Of a DNA stretch of 64,000 nt, positions 32,495 through 40,768 are shown one piece after another. Source of the stretch: Thalassiosira profunda (Eukaryota > Bacillariophyta > Thalassiosirophyceae > Thalassiosirales > Thalassiosiraceae). The number at the start of each line of letters is the position of its first letter. The first letter of the stretch is position 1. The stretch lies in contig JALLAP010000025.1 of NCBI GenBank assembly GCA_036939355.1, positions 62,001 to 126,000 on the forward strand, in the 5' to 3' direction. The notes beneath the pieces were generated by a model. The model searched no databases. It was not told where the DNA came from and saw only the letters and a program-made list of their open reading frames with translations. The translations under genes and the position numbers were made by a program.

Positions 32495-32974
32495 TACGAT
32501 CTGACTTCTGAAAGATGTGGAAGGCGTGTATCGTAAGAGCTGGCCAGGATAGGGAGAGCGAGGCCCGAGAAACCTCGTCTTTGCGTCCAATTGCGTCAAA
32601 GAGAAGTACACGACGTTCGGCCGAGAGATAAATAATTTGCCTCCAAATTCAATAAGAGTTCCAGGGTACAGTAGAAATACCGCCAATACTAATAAGAGTT
32701 CCTTTGCATGTAGAAGGAGTACTGCCCCGAATCTCGCTCTGCTCGCGCACCTCCTCATTTTTCATCTCTTTGCAACGCGCTCCTCCTGCCCGGCGGGGTG
32801 GTCGTCTGCAGGGCGGCGGCTCAGAGTAGCTTGGGCGTGGACACCGCGCCGTGGTTGAGAGGCGCCGATAGTGGCGTCGGCGACTCAGATCGGACTGGTC
32901 TTCAGAGAGCATATCTTGTGCCAACAAACCTGTGTGGCATTGCCTGAGGTGCACCCCCAACTATTGCAAAAACG
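32495..32974. other. Intergenic region with a 12-bp direct repeat
   Basis: 480 bp separate two plus-strand genes, one of only three same-strand neighbours in the window. AATAAGAGTTCC occurs at 32652-32663 and 32692-32703, exactly 40 bp apart. The first half is probably the 3' UTR of the plastid-protein gene. No coding potential is convincing on either strand. Confidence 0.4.
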
Positions 32975-34600
32975 ATGGCCATCTCCTACTCGGACCATCC
33001 CGACACCCCGGGCGGGAACGGAACCGACGAAGGCGAATTCGTCGGCGGCATCGAGGGCGGATACACTGACAACGATACGGGAGTGTATCGCGACTTCCCC
33101 TCGAACCCCGGCCCGCCCGTCGATCCCCCCGAGGACTCCTTCGCCACGCCCCCTCCTCCGGGGCGCGTGCCCCCTGCCGCTCTGTGGAGCGACGGCACGC
33201 CGCTGGGTTGCACTCCAATTGACGACATTCAGGACATCGGGAACGACAACGATCCCTCCTCCCCGCGGATCCAGGCCAAGAGTGGCAACGGGGAGGGATG
33301 GGACCCGACCAATCCGTTCTATTATTCGGACGCCCCCGGCGGCGGCTACCGCGACGAGATCGCCATGGCCAGCCCGCGGAGCCCGTACTGGGACGATCCG
33401 GACAGCGAGGACATCCGGTCCCGGCCGTCGAGCAACAAGAAGCGGACGCTGGGCATCGCCGTCGTGGGTTTTTTGCTGGGAATCCTCGTCATGGTCGTCG
33501 TCCTGCTGGTAACGGGCGGGGACAAGACCGAGGCGGGCGGCGTTCGGGGCGGCCCTTTGGACGGATTGCAGGCGGGGGACGACGATCACGTGGCCTTGAA
33601 GGTGCCGGACGAAGAGCACGAGGACATGGCCGAGGCGGAGATTGCCGGCGACGTGATTTTCGGGGAGGCGGCGAACGAGCACCACGACGAAATCTACGGG
33701 GAGGCGCAGACTGCAGTAGTGGAGGAGATGGAGGGGAGCGGGAGAGATGGCGTTCCGGCCGAAGAAGCAAAGGGCGACGCTGGCGAAACGGAAGAGGGAG
33801 ATCTGACTGCGACGGGGGAGGTGACGACCGAGAGCGTGGAGCACGCGGAGGGAGAACCCGCCAAGGCAGAGGAGACTCCCGCAGAGACTACCCCCCAAGC
33901 GGAGGCTGCGGCGAAAACTGAGGCAGCGCCCCCTGCACCGGTGGTGGTGCCAGCGCCCAAGCCGGCTCCTGTTCCCGCCCCGGCGTCCAACGTGCCCGCG
34001 GGAGAGGTGGACATGAGCATTCCCTTCTGCGGCCACTGCGAGTGGAAGCACTCCCACTTCACCTGCGACGAGCGGGTCCACTACATGGTGAGCAAGTGGA
34101 GTCCCAGCACGAAGGCCGCGCGGCAGACGCTGATGGAGCAGGGACACTGCCCCGAGAATCGGATGGCGGGCCGACCGCCCGCGCCGGCGCCCAATCCGAA
34201 CGCGGTGCCGATTCCCAAGCTGGGCGACTGTCGGAAGCGGCCCGTGCCGGAGGATCCGACGCACTTGGACAACTTCTGCCCGTATTGCGCGTACAAAAAC
34301 ACCGACTACAGCTGCATCAAGCGGCTGCAGTTCGTCGTGAGCCACTACGGACCGAAAACAGTCAAGCAGGCAATGAAGGAAATCATGGCAAACAACCATT
34401 GCAGACAGGACCAGACGGCCGAGGAGAAGCAGAAATTGAAGGAACAGGGACTCGAGAAGTGGTGCGGCATGTGCAATTTCCGGACGCACACTTGCGATGG
34501 GTACTCGTCGATCAAGGGGCTGGAGATGAAGCTGGATTTGATGGCGCACGGGCAGTGCATCCTGCCGCCATACTGCGATGAAGTTGAGGGAAGTGGATAA
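32975..34600 (+). CDS. Type II membrane protein with three C-terminal Cys-rich repeats
   Basis: 541 residues, single exon. The N-terminal 155 residues are Gly/Asp/Pro-rich and disordered. One helix follows (LGIAVVGFLLGILVMVVVLLV, about 158-180). An acidic Glu/Ala/Pro stalk runs to about 345. Then come three related units of about 45 residues. They start at FCGHCEWKHSHFTCDERVHY (about 350), FCPYCAYKNTDYSCIKRLQF (about 434) and WCGMCNFRTHTCDGYSSIKG (about 495), each closing with a G/N-x-C (EQGHC, ANNHC, AHGQC). The shared layout is C-x2-C-x(6-8)-C-x(23-28)-C, a spacing suited to disulfides or a zinc site. I know no family name for it. The topology places the repeats outside the cytosol. Confidence 0.85.
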   Translation: MAISYSDHPDTPGGNGTDEGEFVGGIEGGYTDNDTGVYRDFPSNPGPPVDPPEDSFATPPPPGRVPPAALWSDGTPLGCTPIDDIQDIGNDNDPSSPRIQAKSGNGEGWDPTNPFYYSDAPGGGYRDEIAMASPRSPYWDDPDSEDIRSRPSSNKKRTLGIAVVGFLLGILVMVVVLLVTGGDKTEAGGVRGGPLDGLQAGDDDHVALKVPDEEHEDMAEAEIAGDVIFGEAANEHHDEIYGEAQTAVVEEMEGSGRDGVPAEEAKGDAGETEEGDLTATGEVTTESVEHAEGEPAKAEETPAETTPQAEAAAKTEAAPPAPVVVPAPKPAPVPAPASNVPAGEVDMSIPFCGHCEWKHSHFTCDERVHYMVSKWSPSTKAARQTLMEQGHCPENRMAGRPPAPAPNPNAVPIPKLGDCRKRPVPEDPTHLDNFCPYCAYKNTDYSCIKRLQFVVSHYGPKTVKQAMKEIMANNHCRQDQTAEEKQKLKEQGLEKWCGMCNFRTHTCDGYSSIKGLEMKLDLMAHGQCILPPYCDEVEGSG

Positions 34601-34729
34601 CTGAAGCTGGAGGCTTGGGCTTGGGCAAGGCTGCCTCGGGTGCAACTTGAGCAGTCCCATGCGTCTGGGAAATATATGTATGTTCAACTCAATTAACATC
34701 TTGTATTGTATCATGCTTGATGAGTTTGC

Positions 34730-35785
34730 TTACAGCTCATCGCCGACATCGTCTTCGTCAACAATGTAGCATCGTTCAATGTAATCCAGATCTGGAAACT
34801 CATCCGCAAGGTACTCGTATCCGTCTTCCTCGTAGATGGCCTCCGGATCCGGTCCTTTCCCCCACGGTGGCATGTCACCGTAGCCAGAATAGATCTCACT
34901 TAGTACCCCATCCTCCTCTGCATTTATCAAGTATGCAAATGGCGTCTCCCAGCTATTCTCGCCAAAGGAATCCAACTGTTCTTGCGAAGCGCCAGGCATC
35001 ACGATGAATATTTCTGTTGTTCGGCTATCCGGACCGTTTCCGGCAAATGATATGAATCCCGGCCCAAACTGGTGGTTATCGGGTGCGTCATCAAGAATGT
35101 TCATCTCGTCCCATTTCATCTTCGTCTCGTGATCTTTGGCTATCCCAAATTGCACGAGAAATTGCTTGACCACCCGATTGAGGGCCACCCCATCGTAATA
35201 GCCCGCTCGCACCAACTCGAGGAAGCGGCTCGCCCCCCGCGGCGCCCAATACGGTCGCACTGCAATCTCCAAGTGTGGATTGGGTATATCCAAAGCTCGT
35301 TGCAATTCGCACCGGACACGAAATTCGTCGTGACTCCCCGCGAGCAGTACAAACGACTTTTCCCCCTGCTTTGGTGCCGGGGGCAGGACGAAATGCCTCG
35401 TGCCATCGTGCTCATAGCTGAACTCGTGTCCCACGAACGTTTTGACGTCGAGGGCACCACCGCGAGGTAGAATCGTGTCCTCCAACTTTCTCTCGTCGGA
35501 GAATTTGTTCTCCCAGAACAACTCAATCGACTGATAAGGCACCAGTACGATAGTGGTAAGCAGAGATACCATACATGCACCTCGATCTAAACACAACAGT
35601 GCGCTCACCTCGTTTGGAAGCTCATTGACAAACGTTACCGTCATCGGTATATCATCGGGTGCTGCGGCTGCCTGTTCACCCTCCTCTGCTACTGCGGCCA
35701 TCTGTTCGCCATCCTCGGCTAATATCACATTGGCCGCGAGCCATATTGCAATTAATATCGAGCGTAGGAGGGCCAGCGCCGCCAT
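34730..35785 (-). CDS. Secreted cyclophilin-type peptidyl-prolyl isomerase (paralog 2)
   Basis: Exons 35785-35609 and 35530-34730 give 325 residues. The 78-nt intron (GTGAGC...ATCAG) is a multiple of three without a stop, so unspliced reading also stays open. Removing it restores NELPNE|SIELFWEN, which aligns with NQMPETAIDLYWEN of paralog 1, showing that it is an intron. A signal peptide (ALLRSILIAIWLAANVILA) is followed by the same leader domain and cyclophilin fold (GASRFLELVRAGYYDGVALN, VVKQFLVQFGIA, FAGNGPDSRTTEIFI, PPWGKGPDPEAIY). The acidic C-terminus (EDDVGDEL) could be an ER-retention-like tail. Introns at paralog 1's two positions are absent here. Confidence 0.88.
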   Translation of the reverse strand: MAALALLRSILIAIWLAANVILAEDGEQMAAVAEEGEQAAAAPDDIPMTVTFVNELPNEVSALLCLDRGACMVSLLTTIVLVPYQSIELFWENKFSDERKLEDTILPRGGALDVKTFVGHEFSYEHDGTRHFVLPPAPKQGEKSFVLLAGSHDEFRVRCELQRALDIPNPHLEIAVRPYWAPRGASRFLELVRAGYYDGVALNRVVKQFLVQFGIAKDHETKMKWDEMNILDDAPDNHQFGPGFISFAGNGPDSRTTEIFIVMPGASQEQLDSFGENSWETPFAYLINAEEDGVLSEIYSGYGDMPPWGKGPDPEAIYEEDGYEYLADEFPDLDYIERCYIVDEDDVGDEL

Positions 35786-36017
35786 CGTCGAGCACAGTTG
35801 GCGTTTGCCGTTTGCTTTTTTGGGTTGGGGTGGATGTGGGTGGTCGAGTCAAAGTCAAAATAGGTGCACCTGAACTTTGGGTGAACCATGTTGCATTTCT
35901 GGCTTCGTCTAGAATACCCTTTGTATGAAAATATAAAATGGAACGTTTAGGTAGACACCTAGATACTCACACTAGCAGCCTCAGCAGAGCTCAGCAGCCC
36001 TCCCTCCTCGCGACAGC

Positions 36018-36752
36018 ATGGCCGGCACTGACCATCCAGAGGAGCACGGCCCCGCCAAGAGGGCGAGGAGCTCCAAACCCGTCCTGGGCTATTGGAAGAT
36101 TCGCGGCCTCGCGTCTGCCATCCGCTACCAACTAACCTACAGTGGCGTTGCCTTTGACGAGGAGGTTTACGAGCAGGGAGATGGCCCCGATTTCAGCCGG
36201 GCAGCGTGGAACGACGTCAAGAACAGCCAGGGTCTGAGCTACCCGAATCTGCCATACCTGAAGGACGGAGATTTTGCCCTTACCGAGTCGGCGGCCATCC
36301 ATCGCTACTGCGCGAAGAAGTGGTGCCCGGAGCTGCTGTGCGACGACGATTTGCAGGCGTACGGCAAAGCCGAAATGATGTGGGGAGTAGTGTGCGATAT
36401 CAAAGCATTGGTCACTACAAGGTGTTACAGAAGCAACTATGATCGAAGGGCTCTATCGGAGGCGATGCTTCCCCGTTTTGCAACGATTGCCGGCGAACTC
36501 AACAAACAGCAGTTTATCGCGGGCGATAGGCTTTGCTGTGCCGACTTTTCCTTTGTCGAATTGGTTGAGATGATGGACTTCATCTCCGAAGGCGACGGTG
36601 TATTGTTCACACAATTTCCTTCGATCAAGAGGTATCGGGACCGCATATTTGCTCTGCCAAAACTGAAGGAGTATTATGGGGAGGGCGAAGAGTGCCCGAA
36701 ACTCCCTTTCAACAACAAGGTAGCACAGATTGGCGGTTCATTGGAGGATTAG
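36018..36752 (+). CDS. Glutathione S-transferase (mu/sigma-like cytosolic class)
   Basis: 244 residues, single exon. After about 18 variable residues comes the thioredoxin-fold domain: PVLGYWKIRGLASAIRYQL (the catalytic Tyr is in LGYWKIRG), a WNDVKN segment, LSYPNLPYLKDGDFALTESA (the cis-Pro and the E-S-A glutathione site) and IHRYCAKKW. The C-terminal all-helical domain follows (FIAGDRLCCADFSFVELVEM, an N-capping box with F-x-x-x-D). Length is slightly above the usual 210-220 because of the N-terminal extension, which has basic residues but no clear signal. It conjugates glutathione to electrophiles, probably in the cytosol. Its stop is 22 bp from that of the TLDc gene. Confidence 0.92.
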   Translation: MAGTDHPEEHGPAKRARSSKPVLGYWKIRGLASAIRYQLTYSGVAFDEEVYEQGDGPDFSRAAWNDVKNSQGLSYPNLPYLKDGDFALTESAAIHRYCAKKWCPELLCDDDLQAYGKAEMMWGVVCDIKALVTTRCYRSNYDRRALSEAMLPRFATIAGELNKQQFIAGDRLCCADFSFVELVEMMDFISEGDGVLFTQFPSIKRYRDRIFALPKLKEYYGEGEECPKLPFNNKVAQIGGSLED

Positions 36753-36774
36753 GTTGGAAGATTGAGCTTTCTTC

Positions 36775-37524
36775 TCATCCAAACAAACCTCCTCGATAAG
36801 GCATCCTTTTGCCGGCGTTTAGGTTGCAATAGACCTCGACCTCGGCGAGTTGAAATTCTCCGGCGACAGGCCATCCCTTTTGGTAGTCGTACGCTCCACC
36901 GACGCTCGACTTTCCCTTTCGCAAATTCCCCGCAACCGATCGGTTGTCTTCCGTATCCGGACCGGTAAATCCTCCCATCACCTGCGCACGCGGAGGGCCG
37001 ATGCACAAATCGGCCGCGCCGAAATTTGGGCCACTGGTTGCATAATCATATATCGCAGTATTACCTCCAACGAGTATCGGGCATTTTGTCGCTTTGCCGT
37101 TTTTATCGAACCACAAGAAGGCGGAATTGCTGTTGCTGTAGTCGTCGGACGAATTCCACCCCAGCGGGTTGAAGCCGCCGAACCTCTTGCCTGACTTTGA
37201 GAGGCACACTACAATCGCCGACCCCCGTCCATCTACACATTTGTGAAAGTCCAAAGCACCCCAACCGTCTTTGGTTGCCTTGTACACCCTTCCAAGATCC
37301 ACATCGTCGCGACTAGGGTCGATAAACGTGCCTGCCAACACGTCCGATGGCGGACTCAACGACGAAGGAGCGACGCCGGTTATTCCGGACAAGAGATCGC
37401 CCAGCGGCGAAGAGGATGCAGCGATTTTCGTCGCCGGCGCTCTGTCGCTGCCCGGCGCGGCAGGCCGAAGGGAAAAGGCGCCCGCGGCGGCCAGCAGCTG
37501 CGCCAGGATCAAAAGGCGGTGCAT
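36775..37524 (-). CDS. TLDc-like domain protein with secretory/plastid leader
   Basis: 249 residues from the ATG at 37524, chosen because it opens a signal peptide (MHRLLILAQLLAAAGAFSLR). The Phe directly after the predicted cleavage (AFSLRPAAP) fits a diatom plastid presequence. Residues about 85-245 look like a TLDc fold: GWGALDFHKCVDGRGSAIVV, GKRFGGFNPLGWNSSDDYSN, SAFLWFDKNGK and FGAADLCIGPP, with an AEVEVY end. TLDc proteins are usually linked to oxidation resistance or V-ATPase regulation; a plastid form is a diatom-lineage feature I infer only from the leader. A TGCACCTA motif lies 28 bp upstream (37552-37559). Confidence 0.82.
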   Translation of the reverse strand: MHRLLILAQLLAAAGAFSLRPAAPGSDRAPATKIAASSSPLGDLLSGITGVAPSSLSPPSDVLAGTFIDPSRDDVDLGRVYKATKDGWGALDFHKCVDGRGSAIVVCLSKSGKRFGGFNPLGWNSSDDYSNSNSAFLWFDKNGKATKCPILVGGNTAIYDYATSGPNFGAADLCIGPPRAQVMGGFTGPDTEDNRSVAGNLRKGKSSVGGAYDYQKGWPVAGEFQLAEVEVYCNLNAGKRMPYRGGLFG

Positions 37525-38054
37525 CGGGGGGCGGCGGAAAAGTGAAGTACGTAGGTGCAAACCGGCGGATTTCTGATTTGCTTCAAGGAAAAAATGGCGG
37601 GAAAAGATTCCTCTCTTTTTGTGTTAGCTTCTTTGGTCGGCTGGTCGGGTTGGCGGTCGTTGTCCTCATACATAAAGCCGAGGGGAAGAGCCCAAGCAGC
37701 GCGTTGCAATCGTCGGACGAAGCAAAATGATGAGAAATACCCTCCTTTACCGCGCGGCGGCGGCGTTGGGCTTGTGCCTGATGACGCCCGCGTCGGGGTT
37801 CGTGGCGAGAGTAGCGTGCAATCTGGTGTCGCGACGAGAGTAGCGTGCAATGATCAAGACGGCCTCTAGCAGCAGTCTGCAAGCAAATATTATGGGCAAA
37901 GTAAGGTTCCATTCAGGTGTAAAGTTGGTGTATCGTAGGTCAGGCTAAAAGAAGAGTGTAAAACTAGCTGCAGCAATTAGTTGGCGGCATATGGCGGTGC
38001 ATTATTTACTTTCTAAGATCTGCCGTCCGCATTCATTCCCTTTCTACACCCTCC
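37525..38054. other. Intergenic region
   Basis: 530 bp between the TLDc start and the GET3 stop. It contains a possible 38-codon reading frame (listed separately) and a 15-bp direct repeat, GAGAGTAGCGTGCAA, at 37806-37820 and 37836-37850. Beyond about 37900 it is AT-rich and holds no recognisable feature. Confidence 0.4.
37727..37843 (+). CDS. Possible short plastid-leader ORF or relic exon
   Basis: A 38-codon frame begins MMRNTLLYRAAAALGLCLMT and continues PASGFVARVACN before a stop. It looks like a signal peptide with an A-S-G-F plastid cleavage motif and nothing after it. It may be the first exon of a gene that I cannot complete, a relic of a duplicated plastid gene, or chance. The direct repeat that ends it (at 37836) suggests rearrangement. 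I give it low confidence. Confidence 0.25.
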   Translation: MMRNTLLYRAAAALGLCLMTPASGFVARVACNLVSRRE

Positions 38055-39350
38055 TCACTCCTCCAAATCGATGGGGTTGATCAACAGCTCCGAAAAGTCC
38101 TTCAGCTTCTCCACCCCTCGCACTTCGTGATCCAGCAGCGGCATCAGCACCACGTGGAAATCATCTCCATACAAATCGAAGCACTGCCCGATGTACTTGT
38201 CCTGCATCCGCTTCCGCGCCATCATCTTCGAGCATATTTCCAGTGCCTCCTTCTGCATTCCGTCCTTGTTGGAATCGAACCACTCCCCCAGTTCCTCCGC
38301 GTCCTTTTCGGGGAAGAGGACCTGGTTCACCACGATGTTGTGCGAGTCGATGCCGAACTTCGACAGCTCCTGGACCAGCCGCTCGGTTTCGTAAATGGAC
38401 AGGAATTCGGGAATGCACACGCAGACGAAGGTGGTCAGCGCCGGATCCTGGAAGGCCACGTTGACCTTGTTGATGATGGCGCGCGTCTCCTCGAGCCGTC
38501 CCAGCAGCTGCTCCTGGACCTGGTCCGGGGACCCTCCCCCGAACAACGCCGACGCCTGCCCGATCAGCCCCCCGAACCGATCCTTCAGGTCCATCAATTT
38601 TCCGAATGCCTTTTCGAGGATGGTCGGGAAGCTCAGCAACCGGAGGGTGTGCCCCGTCGGCGCCGTGTCGAACACCACCACGTCGTAATCGAGGGTTTGG
38701 ACCTGCTTCATCAATTCCGAGAAGGACATGGCCTCGTCGATGCCCGGGATGGAGTTGGACAGTTCCGTCATGAGCGATTGGATGCCAGAATTCCCGTCCT
38801 CGTCGTGCCCCGCGCCCGTGGCGTCCTCCATCGATCGTTGCATTTTGTCCAAGTCCTCCGTGGCGTCGATTTCCATGGCCGAGAGGTTGTCGAAGCCCTG
38901 GATGGGCGTGGGCTCCCGCCCGATTTTTTGGCAGAAGGCATCCGAGAGGTTGTGCGCCGGATCCGTGGACACGATGAGCACCTGCGGCGAGGGAGATTTG
39001 GAATGCGTAAGTGCGAGCATTCCACGTGTGCATGGTGCATCTGTGCATAACACAAATGTGTCATGTAGGACCTCCCAGCCGCTGCAAAACCAACTCAATA
39101 AGAGCAACCATCAACGAAGACGCCCCATAAACCCTTCCCCTCAGTACCGATACTCTGCACCAAGTTAAGGCAAGCAGCGCACCTTCTTCCGATGTTTGGC
39201 GAGCTGCGTCCCGAGGCAGCAGCTCGTCGTGGTCTTTCCGACGCCGCCTTTTCCGCCCACGAAGATCCACTGGAGGGTGTCCTGCTCGATGATGTTCTTC
39301 AGCGACGGGTCCGGGAGGTCCTCGTCGTCGAAATCGTAGGGGTCGGCCAT
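38055..39350 (-). CDS. GET3: GET3/ArsA-type ATPase for tail-anchored protein insertion
   Basis: Exons 39350-39183 and 38981-38055 with a 201-nt intron (phase 0) give 364 residues. Exon 1 holds the deviant P-loop [18 protein letters not shown]. The splice joins [20 protein letters not shown] (switch I). Further motifs are [19 protein letters not shown] (switch II) and the GET3 helical insert with [14 protein letters not shown]. It receives tail-anchored proteins and delivers them to the ER. Where yeast and human GET3 have a zinc-binding CxxC, this protein has [18 protein letters not shown]: one Cys aligned and Met in place of the second, as in some organellar GET3 forms. No targeting leader is visible from this start, but the frame is open upstream to 39536. 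Confidence 0.93.
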
Positions 39351-40768
39351 CTTGGAGCGGGTGGGGGGCGGCACCGGGGGTGGGGCGGCTGCCCGGGTGG
39401 GTGCGCGGTCGCCGCGGAAATGATTAGGTGCAATCAAAATGACAGAGTTGTTTTTTAGCGAAAAGTTATTTACTTTGCACTGGTAAAGTTTTGCCTCATT
39501 TATTTTCCTAGCCCTAAGACGACGGCCAGACTTCACACCTGAGGAGGGAGAGGAGGGAGAGGAAGGTGAGGGAGAAGGGGAGGTAGAGAAGGAGCGGGCG
39601 AGAGAGGGGAGCCGCCCCTTGATTGCTGGTGAGGGAGAAGGGTGGTTGCTCTCTTGAGAAGGGGGGTGGTATCCTTTTCGTCACTTGTGGTACTCTGCTC
39701 TATTTTACATACATCTCGTTGGGGGCGTTTCACTTTGTCTCAGACTTTGTACACATCGGCGCCAGACCACCAAGGAGGGCAGACAGCGGAGGCCAGAAAT
39801 TCAATTCCCAAACACACCCACATCTCCAAGCTGGCATACATTGTCCATTCTTCCTCCTCATCTCCATCTCCCGAATTATGTTACATACAGGGTCCCTCCC
39901 GCTCCGCGCGTCTTTTATGATATCATTTGCAGTAGCTTGGCCCCCGCGTTCGCGACATTGCTGTTTGGGATATTAGGGCGATCCCCTCTCTATATTTTGT
40001 ACAACCCCCAACGTTGATTGGGTCCTCCGCTGCGTGGGCCAGCAGTAAAAAAAGGCAAGTTTGTTGCTTGCTCGGTGAAATGACACCCCGCGGCCGGTCT
40101 ATGATTTTTCTACGGCACACCGCGACAACAATCTCGTCCAGCGTGGACATAAATTGCCAAATACTCCGCCGGGGCGGGTACGGTGGGCCGGGTCGGCGGT
40201 CGTCGGTCGTGGGACCGACATTATTTGCAAACGGCGGTGCATGCACGTCTCATGCATCGTCGTCCTGGAGGTCCTGCACGCCCTTGATCGGCGGGCAATT
40301 CTCCACGATGATGCGGTGGAGTGCAACCGCGGAGATGATCGTGAGGCAGAAGATCATGGCCGCGGGGCTACGAGGGATGGCCGCGCCGCTTCTGATGAAA
40401 GTTAGTGGCGACTTTGTTCGTTTTGTTCGTTTGCTCGTCACCCACCACGTCCCGACAATTGGGATCCCTCGCTGTTGGGAGTTAGGACGATCGGACACCT
40501 AACAGTCATTCAAGTCACAATGACCTCGCCTCGCTCTCGCATTTTTGCAAAGGCTCGCCCCTCGGGGGGCCGCCGCGCCCTGTCCTCGCCGCTCGAGCGG
40601 CGCGGCCACGCCCCGCCAGCGTGGTGATCTCGCACGTCCTGACAATGCCGGAGGACGCATCCGAAGTCCGCGGCCGAGGCGAGGCTAAGAAGCTCTACGT
40701 ACATATCAGCGACACATCTCGTGTGCACAAGCCACAAACGCACCTGCCATCCGCCTCCTGGACAAATC
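39351..40768. other. Gene-poor stretch with a purine-rich tract
   Basis: This 1.4-kb region is the longest without a confident gene. At 39540-39618 the plus strand is almost pure A/G (GGAGGGAGAGGAGGGAGAGG and similar). A TGCACCTA-type motif lies at 39425-39432, 75 bp before the GET3 start. A possible terminal exon of a small gene is at 40250-40391 (minus), listed separately. No tRNA- or rRNA-like structure was recognised. Confidence 0.45.
40250..40391 (-). CDS. Candidate terminal exon of a small single-helix protein
   Basis: On the minus strand an acceptor with branch-like CTAAC and a CATCAG end is followed by a frame reading RSGAAIPRSPAAMIFCLTII, SAVALHRIIVENCPPI, then KGVQDLQDDDA-stop. That is a single hydrophobic helix with a conserved-looking charged tail, in the style of small mitochondrial membrane proteins. 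The first exon is not certain; ATGACTGTTAG|GTGTCC near 40508 could donate two bases in frame, or translation could begin at the internal Met (40357). The evidence is thin. Confidence 0.3.

Noticed and set aside
32885..34714. A 609-codon open frame on the minus strand
   Set aside because: It lies exactly opposite the Cys-repeat membrane protein. The plus frame has a clear helix and repeated motifs, whereas the minus frame gives Arg/His/Leu-rich sequence without domains, typical of antisense reading of GC-rich codons.
39540..39660. Purine-rich tract considered as a coding or satellite region
   Set aside because: It has no repeated unit of constant length and no open frame of interest; it is reported only as low-complexity sequence.
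40014..40502. A 162-codon plus-strand frame
   Set aside because: No domain, leader or compositional coherence; the minus strand has a better splice-linked candidate at 40250-40391.
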